Positions 1 through 5,494 of a DNA stretch of 23,435 bases are shown here, piece by piece. Origin of the DNA: a virus. Each line of letters opens with the position of its first letter. The stretch's first letter is position 1. The notes below the pieces were generated by a model. It searched no databases. It worked only from the letters and a program-made list of their open reading frames with translations, and was not told the DNA's origin. The DNA is taken from the IMG/VR virus record IMGVR_UViG_3300044858_002515, positions 1-23,435 of that record; one strand, written 5' to 3'. Made by a program: the position numbers and the translations under genes.

Positions 1-2
1 CA

Positions 3-665
3 AAACCTGAGCAGGGCTATGTCCTCGCTTTGGAATGCATCGCCAGCCGGATGACCCCGCTTTCCTGGAAGCGCGAGAACCATTTGATCAATGGCAACAT
101 CACCATGAAGAGCGAGTCGATGCTCTCTGGTCTGATGAATGCCGGATGGGACATCGACTGGATTCAGTTCGATGCGGTGGCGGCGATTGCCGACTTCAGC
201 AAGGGTGTGAAGAAGGTTCGCGTCTCATTCACCGCAGAGGATGCGAAGATTGCCGGTCTAATCCCCGCAAAGCCTGGCAGTGGCTGGGCGAAGTTCCCCG
301 CTGAGATGCTCCGTGCGCGGGTCATCAGCAAGGCGACTCGCATGCTCGATCCGCGAATCACGCAAGGCCGCTACACGCCCGAGGAGGTGGCCGACTTCAA
401 CACCCCATCAACACCCGCTCAACCCACTCCAACGCGCCAGACGGTCAATGTGACGCCGGAGTCGACCTTCTCGCTGACAGACAAGCTGGAGCAAATCCTC
501 GAACCGCACAGCGACATCGCCAATGCGTTCCTGCTCTCGAAGAACCTCATCAAGGAAGGTCAGAACTTCCGCGATGTCAGCACCAAGGTGGCCAACATGA
601 TCATCAGCGACGCCGACGGTTTCATCTCCAAGGCTAAGGCGTTCTCAGCTCCTACACTCGAATGA
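3..665 (+). CDS. RecT-like single-strand annealing protein (5' end missing)
   Basis: The frame is open to the left edge, so this is the 3' part of a gene (about 220 residues visible). The stretch running through GYVLALECIASRMTPLSWKR, then the MKSESMLSGLM segment, then GWAKFPAEMLRARVISKATR and the RYTPEEVADF ending of the core, follows the order and spacing of phage RecT-type annealing proteins, where an aromatic/Met-Arg rich helix is followed by YTPEEV-like residues. These proteins coat ssDNA left by a partner exonuclease and anneal it to a complementary strand. After the core comes a Pro/Thr-rich linker (about residues 130-150) and a helical tail. The stop overlaps the start of the exonuclease gene by ATGA, as expected for a RecE/RecT pair. 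A TTG at nt 30 could be read as a start, but similarity to the family continues upstream of it, so I treat it as internal. Family assignment is from pattern recognition, not a search. Confidence 0.75.
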   Translation, partial: KPEQGYVLALECIASRMTPLSWKRENHLINGNITMKSESMLSGLMNAGWDIDWIQFDAVAAIADFSKGVKKVRVSFTAEDAKIAGLIPAKPGSGWAKFPAEMLRARVISKATRMLDPRITQGRYTPEEVADFNTPSTPAQPTPTRQTVNVTPESTFSLTDKLEQILEPHSDIANAFLLSKNLIKEGQNFRDVSTKVANMIISDADGFISKAKAFSAPTLE

Positions 666-1456
666 GTATTCTAAACCGCCACATCAACTTCGACATGCCA
701 GCCGAGAAGTATCACGCCGTTGACGCTCTCTCAAAGTCGATGATGACCAAGATCCTTAAGTCTCCGGCGCACTACAAAGCCGCGCTGGAGGAGCATCAGG
801 AGCCTACGAAGGCGATGCAGCTTGGTACGGCGATTCACACGGCTGTTCTCGAACCGCAACTGTACTCGCAGGTCGTCGCCGTGATTCCGCCGGACATCGA
901 CGGTCGGACCAAGGAGGGCAAAGCGTGGAAGGAGCAGCACAAGAGCCGCATTCATCTAACTCACGCCGAGGACATCGATGTCCAGGGCGTAGCGAACAGC
1001 GTCCGCCGCCATCCGTTCTGGGACATCATCAACCTGCCGCACAAGATCGAGGCGAGTGTCTTCGCTCAAGATGAGGAGACTGGCCTACCTCTGAAAGCTC
1101 GTCCCGATCTTTGGGTCGAGGACCACACCCTGGTCGATGTGAAAACAACGGACGACGCATCGCCTGAAGCGTTCAGCCGCACAATCACCTCGTTCGGCTA
1201 CCACATTCAAGCCGCTCACTATCTGGCGATGACCGGAGCGGAGAACTTCATCTTCGTGGCCGTCGAACGCAAAGCGCCGTACGCCGTCGGTATCTACAAG
1301 CTGGACATCGAATGGCTTCAGGCCGGTGAGAATCTGAGGCGTAAAGCCATCTCGACGCTCCACGAGTGCCGCGCACTGGACAGTTGGCCAGCCTATCCGA
1401 CAGCGACACAAACACTTTCATGCCCGAAATGGGTGCTGAATAAATCCGAGAGTTAG
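662..1456 (+). CDS. RecE/RecB-family PD-(D/E)XK exonuclease
   Basis: 264 residues. The motifs of the phage RecB-like exonuclease family are present in order: GTAIHT (residues 55-60, with the active-site His59), Glu130, KARPDLW with Asp149, LVDVKTT with the Asp159-x-Lys161 catalytic pair, and QAAHY (183-187), the QxxxY motif that marks processive RecB-type nucleases. The N-terminal part (SKSMMTKILKSPAHYKA) is the usual helical entry of this group. The protein should resect linear duplex DNA to leave single strands for the RecT-like protein encoded immediately upstream, with which it shares an ATGA overlap. The size is close to the compact phage form and far shorter than E. coli RecE. A 26-nt gap separates it from the next gene. 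I see no missing catalytic residue. Confidence 0.85.
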   Translation: MSILNRHINFDMPAEKYHAVDALSKSMMTKILKSPAHYKAALEEHQEPTKAMQLGTAIHTAVLEPQLYSQVVAVIPPDIDGRTKEGKAWKEQHKSRIHLTHAEDIDVQGVANSVRRHPFWDIINLPHKIEASVFAQDEETGLPLKARPDLWVEDHTLVDVKTTDDASPEAFSRTITSFGYHIQAAHYLAMTGAENFIFVAVERKAPYAVGIYKLDIEWLQAGENLRRKAISTLHECRALDSWPAYPTATQTLSCPKWVLNKSES

Positions 1457-1482
1457 ACCACAATCCAAATCCCTAAAACAAT

Positions 1483-1917
1483 ATGTTCAAAGTCAATCGT
1501 AAGGACGCCGGAGGCAGCTACATCAACGCTGAAGGCGAGTACACCGTCACCGTGATGAAGGTCGAGGAAACGCTCGATGCGAAGGGCCGCGAGGTCTGCA
1601 AGGTGACATTCGCAACCGAGGACGGATCGAGCATCGCCGACCGTTTTATCAACCAGGAGAATGTCTGGTTCCGCGTGAATCAGCTTGTCGCCGCCACCAA
1701 CCACAATGTGCCGGATGGAACCGAGGTGGACTTCCTTGGCGTCAAGGGCAGCTATGCCAACTTCCTGCGCTCAATGATTGGCTTAGAGTTGGCCATCACT
1801 GTCCGTGCTGAAGAGTACGAATCGAATGGAGAGAAGAAGAAGGCGTATCGCATCAAGAACATGAAGGCAGCTCCTGCGCCGACTGCTCCTGAGTCTGACG
1901 AAGAAAAGCCGTTCTAA
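1483..1917 (+). CDS. Probable phage ssDNA-binding protein with SSB-like acidic tail
   Basis: 144 residues. The body (about 1-122) is a beta-rich, charged small domain with a pattern like the phage DUF669-type proteins often found beside recombination genes. A flexible Ala/Pro linker (APAPTAPE) follows and the protein ends in SDEEKPF. An acidic stretch ending in Pro-Phe at the extreme C terminus is the hallmark of bacterial SSB, whose tail (ending DDIPF in E. coli) recruits recombination and replication partners. The position directly after the annealase and exonuclease genes supports a role in coating resected strands. The OB-fold is not obvious from sequence alone, so the ssDNA-binding function is inferred from tail and context. 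No strong Shine-Dalgarno precedes the ATG (upstream sequence is A/C-rich). Confidence 0.6.
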   Translation: MFKVNRKDAGGSYINAEGEYTVTVMKVEETLDAKGREVCKVTFATEDGSSIADRFINQENVWFRVNQLVAATNHNVPDGTEVDFLGVKGSYANFLRSMIGLELAITVRAEEYESNGEKKKAYRIKNMKAAPAPTAPESDEEKPF

Positions 1918-1987
1918 ACTAAGGAAGACGGGGGGAGGGGAGCGCATTCCTAGTTAACGCTCAAACCTAAGAATTTAATTCGCATCC
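1918..1987 (+). promoter_or_regulatory. Leader ahead of thyX with purine-rich tract and small hairpin
   Basis: This 70-nt gap is one of the few untranslated intervals. It holds a purine tract with a G-run (1927-1941), then a possible stem GAGCG (1940-1944) with CGCTC (1958-1962), then an A/T-rich stretch before the ATG at 1988. There is no Shine-Dalgarno at the normal distance from that ATG. The only GGAGG-like sequence lies about 50 nt upstream. A promoter in the A/T-rich part (1963-1985) is possible but no clear -35/-10 pair is visible. Confidence 0.3.
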
Positions 1988-2638
1988 ATGAAAGTCAAAA
2001 TCGCAGCAATCACAAAACCACTTGTCGGCGACGGCACAATGACCGCATCCGACTTCATCACGTTCGCAGCGCGGGTCAGCAATCCGAGCAACCAGATGAG
2101 CCTGCTCACCGCTCCAAAACTACTGGCCTACTGCATCAAGAACGGCCACTGGAGCATTTTCGAACAGGCCAGTATGACGGTCGAGATTCAGACCAGCCGC
2201 GCCATCTCCGCTCAGATCATTCGTCACCGCTCGTTCTGCTTCCAAGAATTTTCACAACGGTATGCGCCGAGTGATTCGCCGGAGCCGGTCGAACTTCGCA
2301 CTCAGGATCGAGTCAACCGCCAGGGAAGTGGCGATTCGTTCGATCAAGACTGGGCGTACGACGCGGTGGCCAAGTCTGTCGATCTTGCGTTCAAGACCTA
2401 TCGCCAGCTCCTCCAGGAAGGCGTGAGTCGTGAAACCGCTCGCATGGTTCTTCCGCTCTGCACGCAGACGACGCTGTACATGACTGGAAACATTCGCTCA
2501 TGGATTCATTACTTCGAGCAGCGTTGCGCGAAGGGTACGCAGAAGGAACATCGCCAGATTGCGCTGGCCATTCGAGACGGCATTTTTGCCGAGCATTTCC
2601 AGGTCATTCACGAAGCGATTACGAGCGAATCAAAATGA
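1988..2638 (+). CDS. thyX: Flavin-dependent thymidylate synthase
   Basis: 216 residues, the usual ThyX length. The signature RHRX7S is complete: RHR at 79-81, then seven residues, then Ser89, in the segment RHRSFCFQEFSQRY. The conserved GHWSIFEQ (His54 and Glu59) and the C-terminal ARMVLP...NIRSWIHYFEQR block (151-179), which hold flavin and dUMP contacts, are also present. ThyX methylates dUMP to dTMP using methylene-tetrahydrofolate, FAD and NADPH, so here it would feed phage DNA synthesis. It is unrelated to the classical ThyA. It follows the recombination genes and its stop overlaps the next small gene by ATGA. The start lacks a close Shine-Dalgarno. No gene for a modified-base pathway is visible nearby. 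Confidence 0.95.
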   Translation: MKVKIAAITKPLVGDGTMTASDFITFAARVSNPSNQMSLLTAPKLLAYCIKNGHWSIFEQASMTVEIQTSRAISAQIIRHRSFCFQEFSQRYAPSDSPEPVELRTQDRVNRQGSGDSFDQDWAYDAVAKSVDLAFKTYRQLLQEGVSRETARMVLPLCTQTTLYMTGNIRSWIHYFEQRCAKGTQKEHRQIALAIRDGIFAEHFQVIHEAITSESK

Positions 2639-2796
2639 ACAAACCCAAACCCAAACGTCCCGTTGCTAAGATGTTCGTCGTGTCAGACGACACGCACAAG
2701 AGACTGAAAGAGTATGCAGTTAAGAAAGGCTACAAACTGCAATACGTTGCAGATGAGGCGGTGAGTGAATATCTAAAGAGACAGGAGGCGAAATGA
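2635..2796 (+). CDS. Small ribbon-helix-helix-like protein (paralogue 1)
   Basis: 53 residues starting at the ATG that overlaps the thyX stop. A basic, Pro/Lys-rich N-terminus is followed by a short strand (AKMFVVSD) and two helices (THKRLKEYAVKKGYK and YVADEAVSEYLKRQ). This strand-helix-helix layout, with the hydrophobic spacing of the second helix, is that of CopG/Arc-type DNA-binding proteins, which act as dimers with the strand in the major groove. It resembles the 61-residue protein at 5227. A longer upstream reading in this frame overlaps thyX completely and has no ribosome site, so I reject it. The likely role is a small regulator or DNA-binding accessory; the target is unknown. Confidence 0.7.
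   Translation: MNKPKPKRPVAKMFVVSDDTHKRLKEYAVKKGYKLQYVADEAVSEYLKRQEAK
2784..2796 (+). repeat. Junction cassette GGAGGCGAAATGA, copy 1
   Basis: This 13-mer encodes the last codons of the upstream gene, gives the Shine-Dalgarno for the downstream gene and contains the ATGA stop/start. An identical copy is at 3522-3534. Confidence 0.8.
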
Positions 2797-2990
2797 GCGA
2801 GCAAAACAAATCAGAGACGGTACGACTAACATTCAAAGGACTGCTGTCCATTTACCTGCCGGACGAGAAGGTGATGGAAGTTTACAACGCCACCGAACTG
2901 TCCTGCCGCAGGAACAATTGGGGAATCGCAATCGACGAGAGCAACCGGCTTGACTTCGTTCCGATGGTGAAGGTGGAGGAAACGAAATGA
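2793..2990 (+). CDS. Small phage protein of unknown function
   Basis: 65 residues; I do not recognise a family. The composition is soluble and mixed alpha/beta, with a probable strand pair around TVRLTFKGLLSIYL and WGIAIDESNRLDFVPM. The start is fixed by a GGAGG six nt before the ATG and by the ATGA overlap with the upstream stop. It ends VKVEETK, the same EETK ending as the next gene, because both genes terminate in the same junction sequence. Being locked in the translational chain of small genes, it is probably made early with the replication set, but there is no direct hint of function. Confidence 0.75.
   Translation: MSEQNKSETVRLTFKGLLSIYLPDEKVMEVYNATELSCRRNNWGIAIDESNRLDFVPMVKVEETK
2974..2990 (+). 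repeat. 17-nt junction repeat, copy 1
   Basis: TGGAGGAAACGAAATGA is identical to nt 3315-3331. It carries the Shine-Dalgarno, the EETK codons of the gene that ends here and the start of the next gene. Confidence 0.85.
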
Positions 2991-3331
2991 ACATTGAACA
3001 AACCAAAGAAGCCATCCGCGTAATGCAGGCATTTGCGGATGGGAAGGAAGTGGAACATTGGTATTACGAAATGTGGGTAAAGATCCATGTACCGAGGTGG
3101 GACTGGGGTAACACAGAATACCGCATCAAACCCACCCCAACATTCCGCCCGTGGACTGCGGATGAGGTGCCGCTGGGTTCAATAATGAGGACCAAAGGAT
3201 TGGAAGGACGATGCATTATCATAGACACAGAAACTTCAGACGATAGATCCTATTGGTTGAACGCCAGAGAACATAGCACCGACGGCGGCAAAACATGGCT
3301 CCCGTGCGGGGTGATGGAGGAAACGAAATGA
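2987..3331 (+). CDS. Conserved phage hypothetical protein, Trp-rich
   Basis: 114 residues. The N-terminal half (IEQTKEAIRVMQAFADGKEVE, then WYYEMWVKI...WDWGNTEYRIKP) and the following RPWTADEVPLGS segment form a layout I know from hypothetical proteins of many phages: a short helix naming a variable, an aromatic beta segment, then a PWTADEVPLG strand. No biochemical role is established for it to my knowledge. It is probably two small beta-rich modules joined by a Pro/Thr linker. GGAGG precedes the ATG and both ends use ATGA overlaps. It ends GVMEETK, shared with the upstream gene at the DNA level. Confidence 0.8.
   Translation: MNIEQTKEAIRVMQAFADGKEVEHWYYEMWVKIHVPRWDWGNTEYRIKPTPTFRPWTADEVPLGSIMRTKGLEGRCIIIDTETSDDRSYWLNAREHSTDGGKTWLPCGVMEETK
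3315..3331 (+). repeat. 17-nt junction repeat, copy 2
   Basis: Identical to nt 2974-2990 (TGGAGGAAACGAAATGA). It again provides the ribosome binding site and stop/start overlap between two unrelated small genes. Confidence 0.85.
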
Positions 3332-3534
3332 GCGCACCAATCAACGACGGAGGACCGGCGTTTGCAAGAACTGGAGCCGATGGACATACGAGTCCACAAA
3401 TCGGGATGACCCTGCGCGACTACTTCGCGGCGAAGGCAATCAATGAAGTGGGGTGGTACAACAACATAAACCAGAGCGCGATTATGGCTTACGAAATAGC
3501 CGACGCATTGCTCAAAGCGAGGGAGGCGAAATGA
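3328..3534 (+). CDS. Conserved small phage protein with GMTLRDYFAAKA motif
   Basis: 68 residues from the ATG in the junction repeat. It contains DGGPAF near the N terminus and GMTLRDYFAAKAI in the middle, followed by a helix (IMAYEIADALLKAREAK). This is one of the most widespread small phage proteins of unknown function: a disordered N-terminal NDGGPAF segment, then a helix-loop-helix with RDYFAAKA. Expected to be cytoplasmic and all-helical. The start is set by GGAGG and the overlap with the preceding stop. A start 33 nt upstream would run into the previous gene without its own ribosome site and was rejected. Confidence 0.85.
   Translation: MSAPINDGGPAFARTGADGHTSPQIGMTLRDYFAAKAINEVGWYNNINQSAIMAYEIADALLKAREAK
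3522..3534 (+). repeat. Junction cassette GGAGGCGAAATGA, copy 2
   Basis: Identical to nt 2784-2796. Both encode an EAK ending for the upstream protein and place GGAGG six nt before the next ATG. Confidence 0.8.
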
Positions 3535-3713
3535 AAGACACAGATTCATTTGTGCTATTCTGGCTTATTCTGCTTGGTTTATTCATAGCTTTCTTCACTG
3601 GGCTTCATCTAGGTGAAACTCGTATGCAGAAGGATGCTATTCTAAATAACCATGCCGAGTGGGTGGCCGACACAAGCGGCAAACCGCAGTTCAAATGGAA
3701 GGAGTGCAAATGA
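3531..3713 (+). CDS. Small single-pass membrane protein
   Basis: 60 residues. After a short charged N terminus (MKDTDS) there is one long hydrophobic helix (FVLFWLILLGLFIAFFTGL, about 7-25), then a soluble tail with AEWVADTSGKPQFKWK. Tails with A-EWVAD...GKP-FKW are common in small phage proteins, with or without a membrane anchor. The N terminus is short and acidic and the residues after the helix are mixed, so orientation is unclear. It sits inside the replication-side chain of genes rather than with lysis genes, so a role at the membrane in takeover or exclusion is more likely than holin activity, but this is inference. GGAGG and ATGA overlap fix the start. Confidence 0.75.
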   Translation: MKDTDSFVLFWLILLGLFIAFFTGLHLGETRMQKDAILNNHAEWVADTSGKPQFKWKECK

Positions 3714-4276
3714 GCGACACCCCAATATCAGACAGCACTCCGCACAACGTGGCCGATCTGGGAATGCTGTGCAGGAGGCTGGAACGAGAACTCACCGCGT
3801 CCAACGCAATCATCCGGCAGCAGCAATTGTTGGATGAAGAAAACCTGCGGCTTCAAGACCGCATCAAGTGGCTGGAGGAAGAATTCAACGAACTCCGATC
3901 AAATGAATCTCGATTGCTAAATTCAAATGAAGAACTTGAAAGACGCATCAAGCGGCTGGAGGAATGGAAGGAGTCGGCATTGGAGGTTGAACGCGAATGG
4001 GACGCCAACGCCATCGCAACACTGCTCGGAGCAAAACTCGGAGAGTCTCAGCGCAAAGTGATTCAGCGCGAAGTGCCTCTACTTTTAGAACGCATCAAGC
4101 GGTTGGAGAAGTCCTCGCAGCAATTGAAATCATTAAATAATAAAATATGCGAGATAAATCTCAAAGTGTCTCAAGAGCGGCATGACTCGAATGTCCGCAT
4201 CACCCAACTGGAGCAGGAGAACGACGCATTGCGAGCGGATCTGCTGCTGTGGAATGAGAAGGAGGTGAAGTTGTGA
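3710..4276 (+). CDS. Coiled-coil phage protein (MSDTP family, long form)
   Basis: 188 residues. It begins MSDTPISD and carries LERELTASN at about 24-32, then is almost entirely predicted coiled coil, with repeated RIK(W/R)LEE units and regular Leu/Glu/Lys spacing to the end. The same MSDTP start and LERELTA-N element occur in the next gene, so the two look like a duplicated head joined to coils of different length. Such proteins are common in phage accessory regions; function unknown, perhaps scaffold or partner binding. A GGAGT five nt before the ATG and an ATGA overlap define the start; the upstream extension in frame lies inside the previous gene. The DNA near 4130-4160 is unusually A/T-rich. 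Confidence 0.8.
   Translation: MSDTPISDSTPHNVADLGMLCRRLERELTASNAIIRQQQLLDEENLRLQDRIKWLEEEFNELRSNESRLLNSNEELERRIKRLEEWKESALEVEREWDANAIATLLGAKLGESQRKVIQREVPLLLERIKRLEKSSQQLKSLNNKICEINLKVSQERHDSNVRITQLEQENDALRADLLLWNEKEVKL
3860..4111 (+). repeat. Three-copy repeat coding the coiled-coil unit RIK(W/R)LE
   Basis: Copies of CGCATCAAG(C/T)GG(C/T)TGGAG lie at 3860, 3944 and 4091. Spacing is 84 and 147 nt, both multiples of 21 nt (seven codons), so the repeats keep heptad register in the coiled coil. This fits growth of the coil by internal duplication. Confidence 0.75.
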
Positions 4277-4473
4277 GCGATACACCGAGGACGGATGCGG
4301 CTTTTCGATCTGCCATTCGTGAAGCCAATGATTCTGCGGAACCATTGAACGAAATGATCGGATTTTCAATGAAACTCGAACGCGAACTCACCGCGGCCAA
4401 TGACCGAATCAAAGAACTCGAAGCCAAAGTGAACGAGTTGAACGACCTCGAAAAATGGTTGGAGGGAAGATGA
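4273..4473 (+). CDS. Short coiled-coil phage protein (MSDTP family, short form)
   Basis: 66 residues with a GTG start at 4273, forming a GTGA overlap with the previous stop. GGAGG lies at 4261-4265. It starts (M)SDTPRTDAAF, a very common opening in phage accessory proteins, and contains KLERELTAANDRIKELEAKVNEL-type coil from about residue 34. The shared MSDTP start and LERELTA element link it to the 188-residue protein just upstream, which differs mainly in having a much longer coil. Function unknown. Confidence 0.8.
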   Translation: MSDTPRTDAAFRSAIREANDSAEPLNEMIGFSMKLERELTAANDRIKELEAKVNELNDLEKWLEGR

Positions 4474-4688
4474 TTGTACCCATCGGCCCTGCCGCATTCG
4501 TGTTCCGCCACAATCGAACCGGCCAGATTGTCGTCGCACCCAGCGAGCGATGGCATGAGTACTACGACAATAAAGAGGACTGGGAACACACTGCGAGCGT
4601 GAATGCTTGCGGAGCTTTACAGTACATCATCGACGCCAAACCGGCTGAGAGGAAACGATACATCAAGTCGCTTACGGAGAAACCATGA
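4470..4688 (+). CDS. Small phage protein of unknown function
   Basis: 72 residues from the ATG at 4470, nine nt after a GGAGGG (4461-4466). It has a hydrophobic/beta N-terminal part (IVPIGPAAFVFRHNRTGQIVVAP), then an aromatic acidic middle (RWHEYYDNKEDWEHTASVNA) and a helical C terminus. Not recognised as any characterised family. It is in the tightly coupled chain, with an ATGA overlap at each end. The in-frame ATG 15 nt upstream lies on the wrong side of the Shine-Dalgarno and was not chosen. Confidence 0.75.
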   Translation: MIVPIGPAAFVFRHNRTGQIVVAPSERWHEYYDNKEDWEHTASVNACGALQYIIDAKPAERKRYIKSLTEKP

Positions 4689-5230
4689 CCTACTCACAAG
4701 CAGGCCAACTGCCTCACCATCAGTACTGCTTCGTCGAAGCATCCTTCCTCGGATTATCCGGGACAGCATTCATCCCCTGCGTCTGGTTCGGCCTAGTATC
4801 CATCCCAGGTCGGATGTGGGGCTGCACCATCATGCTCGAATGCGGAGCGGTCTATCGGGCAGTCCCGCCCCACGCCATAACATTCAGCTCCGATCCAGAG
4901 CTTGAATGGACACCTCAGCAAGCCCAGCGATGGGACTGCTACGGCACCGACTTCACCACCATCGAGTACACCTTCCTCCGAGGACTCGAATGCCAGGTCA
5001 AATGCGCCGATCAAATCATCACCGGCGACTACCTCTTCACCGCCGCTCCCATCGGCGATAGCTGGAGCCGACAACCCAACCAAGCCAAGGAATTCATGTT
5101 CATCCGAACCGATGGCGAACGACTCACCATCCAGCCCACCGACAAGGTCATCTTCATCGAGAAGTCATTCACCGAACCTCAATGGCCCACCGGCCTGCGA
5201 ACCACCGACAAAATCTACACCTGCGAATGA
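4685..5230 (+). CDS. Conserved phage hypothetical protein, 181 residues
   Basis: 181 residues, soluble, beta-rich, with many Trp, Tyr and Cys. Striking blocks are HQYCFVEASFLGL, FIPCVWFGLVSIPGRMWG, TMLECGAVYR-like CTIMLECGAVYRAVPPHA, RWDCYGTDF and LFTAAPIGDSW...KEFMFIRTDGERLTIQPTD. The regularity suggests a well-conserved phage family, but I know no function for it. The ATG at 4685 follows GGAGAAACC, a weaker form of the junction cassette, and overlaps the previous stop by ATGA. Cys residues are scattered rather than in CxxC pairs, so zinc binding is not evident. Its size and conservation set it apart from the tiny neighbours, so it may be the functional core of this block. Confidence 0.75.
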   Translation: MTYSQAGQLPHHQYCFVEASFLGLSGTAFIPCVWFGLVSIPGRMWGCTIMLECGAVYRAVPPHAITFSSDPELEWTPQQAQRWDCYGTDFTTIEYTFLRGLECQVKCADQIITGDYLFTAAPIGDSWSRQPNQAKEFMFIRTDGERLTIQPTDKVIFIEKSFTEPQWPTGLRTTDKIYTCE

Positions 5231-5412
5231 AAACCAAAAAGAAAAGCACAGTCATCACAATCGACTCAGCACTTCATTCCGAGCTGCGCGCTGTTAGCGA
5301 AAAGCATGGAATCAAGATCGGATTTCTCGCTGAAAAAGCGGTGAGAGAACTGCTGGCAAAGATGAGCAATACGACGCAAGTAAGCGCATCATTGACGGCA
5401 GTCACCCATTAG
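5227..5412 (+). CDS. Small ribbon-helix-helix-like protein (paralogue 2)
   Basis: 61 residues from the ATG overlapping the previous stop. A basic start (KTKKKS), a strand (TVITID), helix A (SALHSELRAVSEKHG) and helix B (IGFLAEKAVRELLAKM) match the Arc/CopG ribbon-helix-helix layout, then a Ser/Thr-rich tail. It resembles the 53-residue protein at 2635 in layout and in hydrophobic positions, so the two are probable paralogues bracketing the small-gene block. Immediately downstream are two inverted repeats. Proteins of this fold often bind repeats beside their own gene, so autoregulation or control of the helicase operon is a reasonable hypothesis, not shown. Confidence 0.7.
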   Translation: MKTKKKSTVITIDSALHSELRAVSEKHGIKIGFLAEKAVRELLAKMSNTTQVSASLTAVTH

Positions 5413-5419
5413 TAAGCGA

Positions 5420-5439
5420 TTCGTACCGTGTGGTACGGA
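5420..5439 (+). promoter_or_regulatory. Inverted repeat CGTACC-GTGT-GGTACG
   Basis: A perfect 6-bp stem with a 4-nt loop (5422-5437), extendable by a wobble pair and an A-T pair. It lies just after the ribbon-helix-helix gene and before the helicase gene. No T-run follows, so it is not a simple terminator; it could be an operator, an RNA processing hairpin or an attenuator. Confidence 0.5.
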
Positions 5440-5446
5440 CAACACC

Positions 5447-5475
5447 CTTCGGCCACCATGAAGCGGCGGTCGGAG
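5447..5475 (+). promoter_or_regulatory. Second hairpin, with the Shine-Dalgarno-like GGAG in its 3' arm
   Basis: CTTCGGCC (5447-5454) can pair with GGTCGGAG (5468-5475), eight pairs including two G-U. The 3' arm includes part of a CGGAGGG that is the only Shine-Dalgarno-like sequence before the helicase ATG at 5495, although about 17 nt away. Pairing could mask it. Confidence 0.4.
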
Positions 5476-5494
5476 GGACAAATTTCCTAAAACT

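Noticed and set aside
1927-1941. G-quadruplex in the thyX leader
   Set aside because: Only two G-runs are present, so a four-strand structure within the leader is not supported.
2784-3534. CRISPR-like array from the short repeats
   Set aside because: The repeats are 13-17 nt, irregularly spaced, and lie at gene junctions where they encode protein ends and ribosome sites.
3531-3713. Holin gene
   Set aside because: There is one membrane helix, but no lysin or spanin gene is nearby and the neighbours are replication-side accessory genes.
4902-5297. A 131-codon plus-strand open frame overlapping the 181-residue protein
   Set aside because: It is extremely Ser/Pro/Thr-rich without structure and is the shifted frame of a conserved-looking protein.
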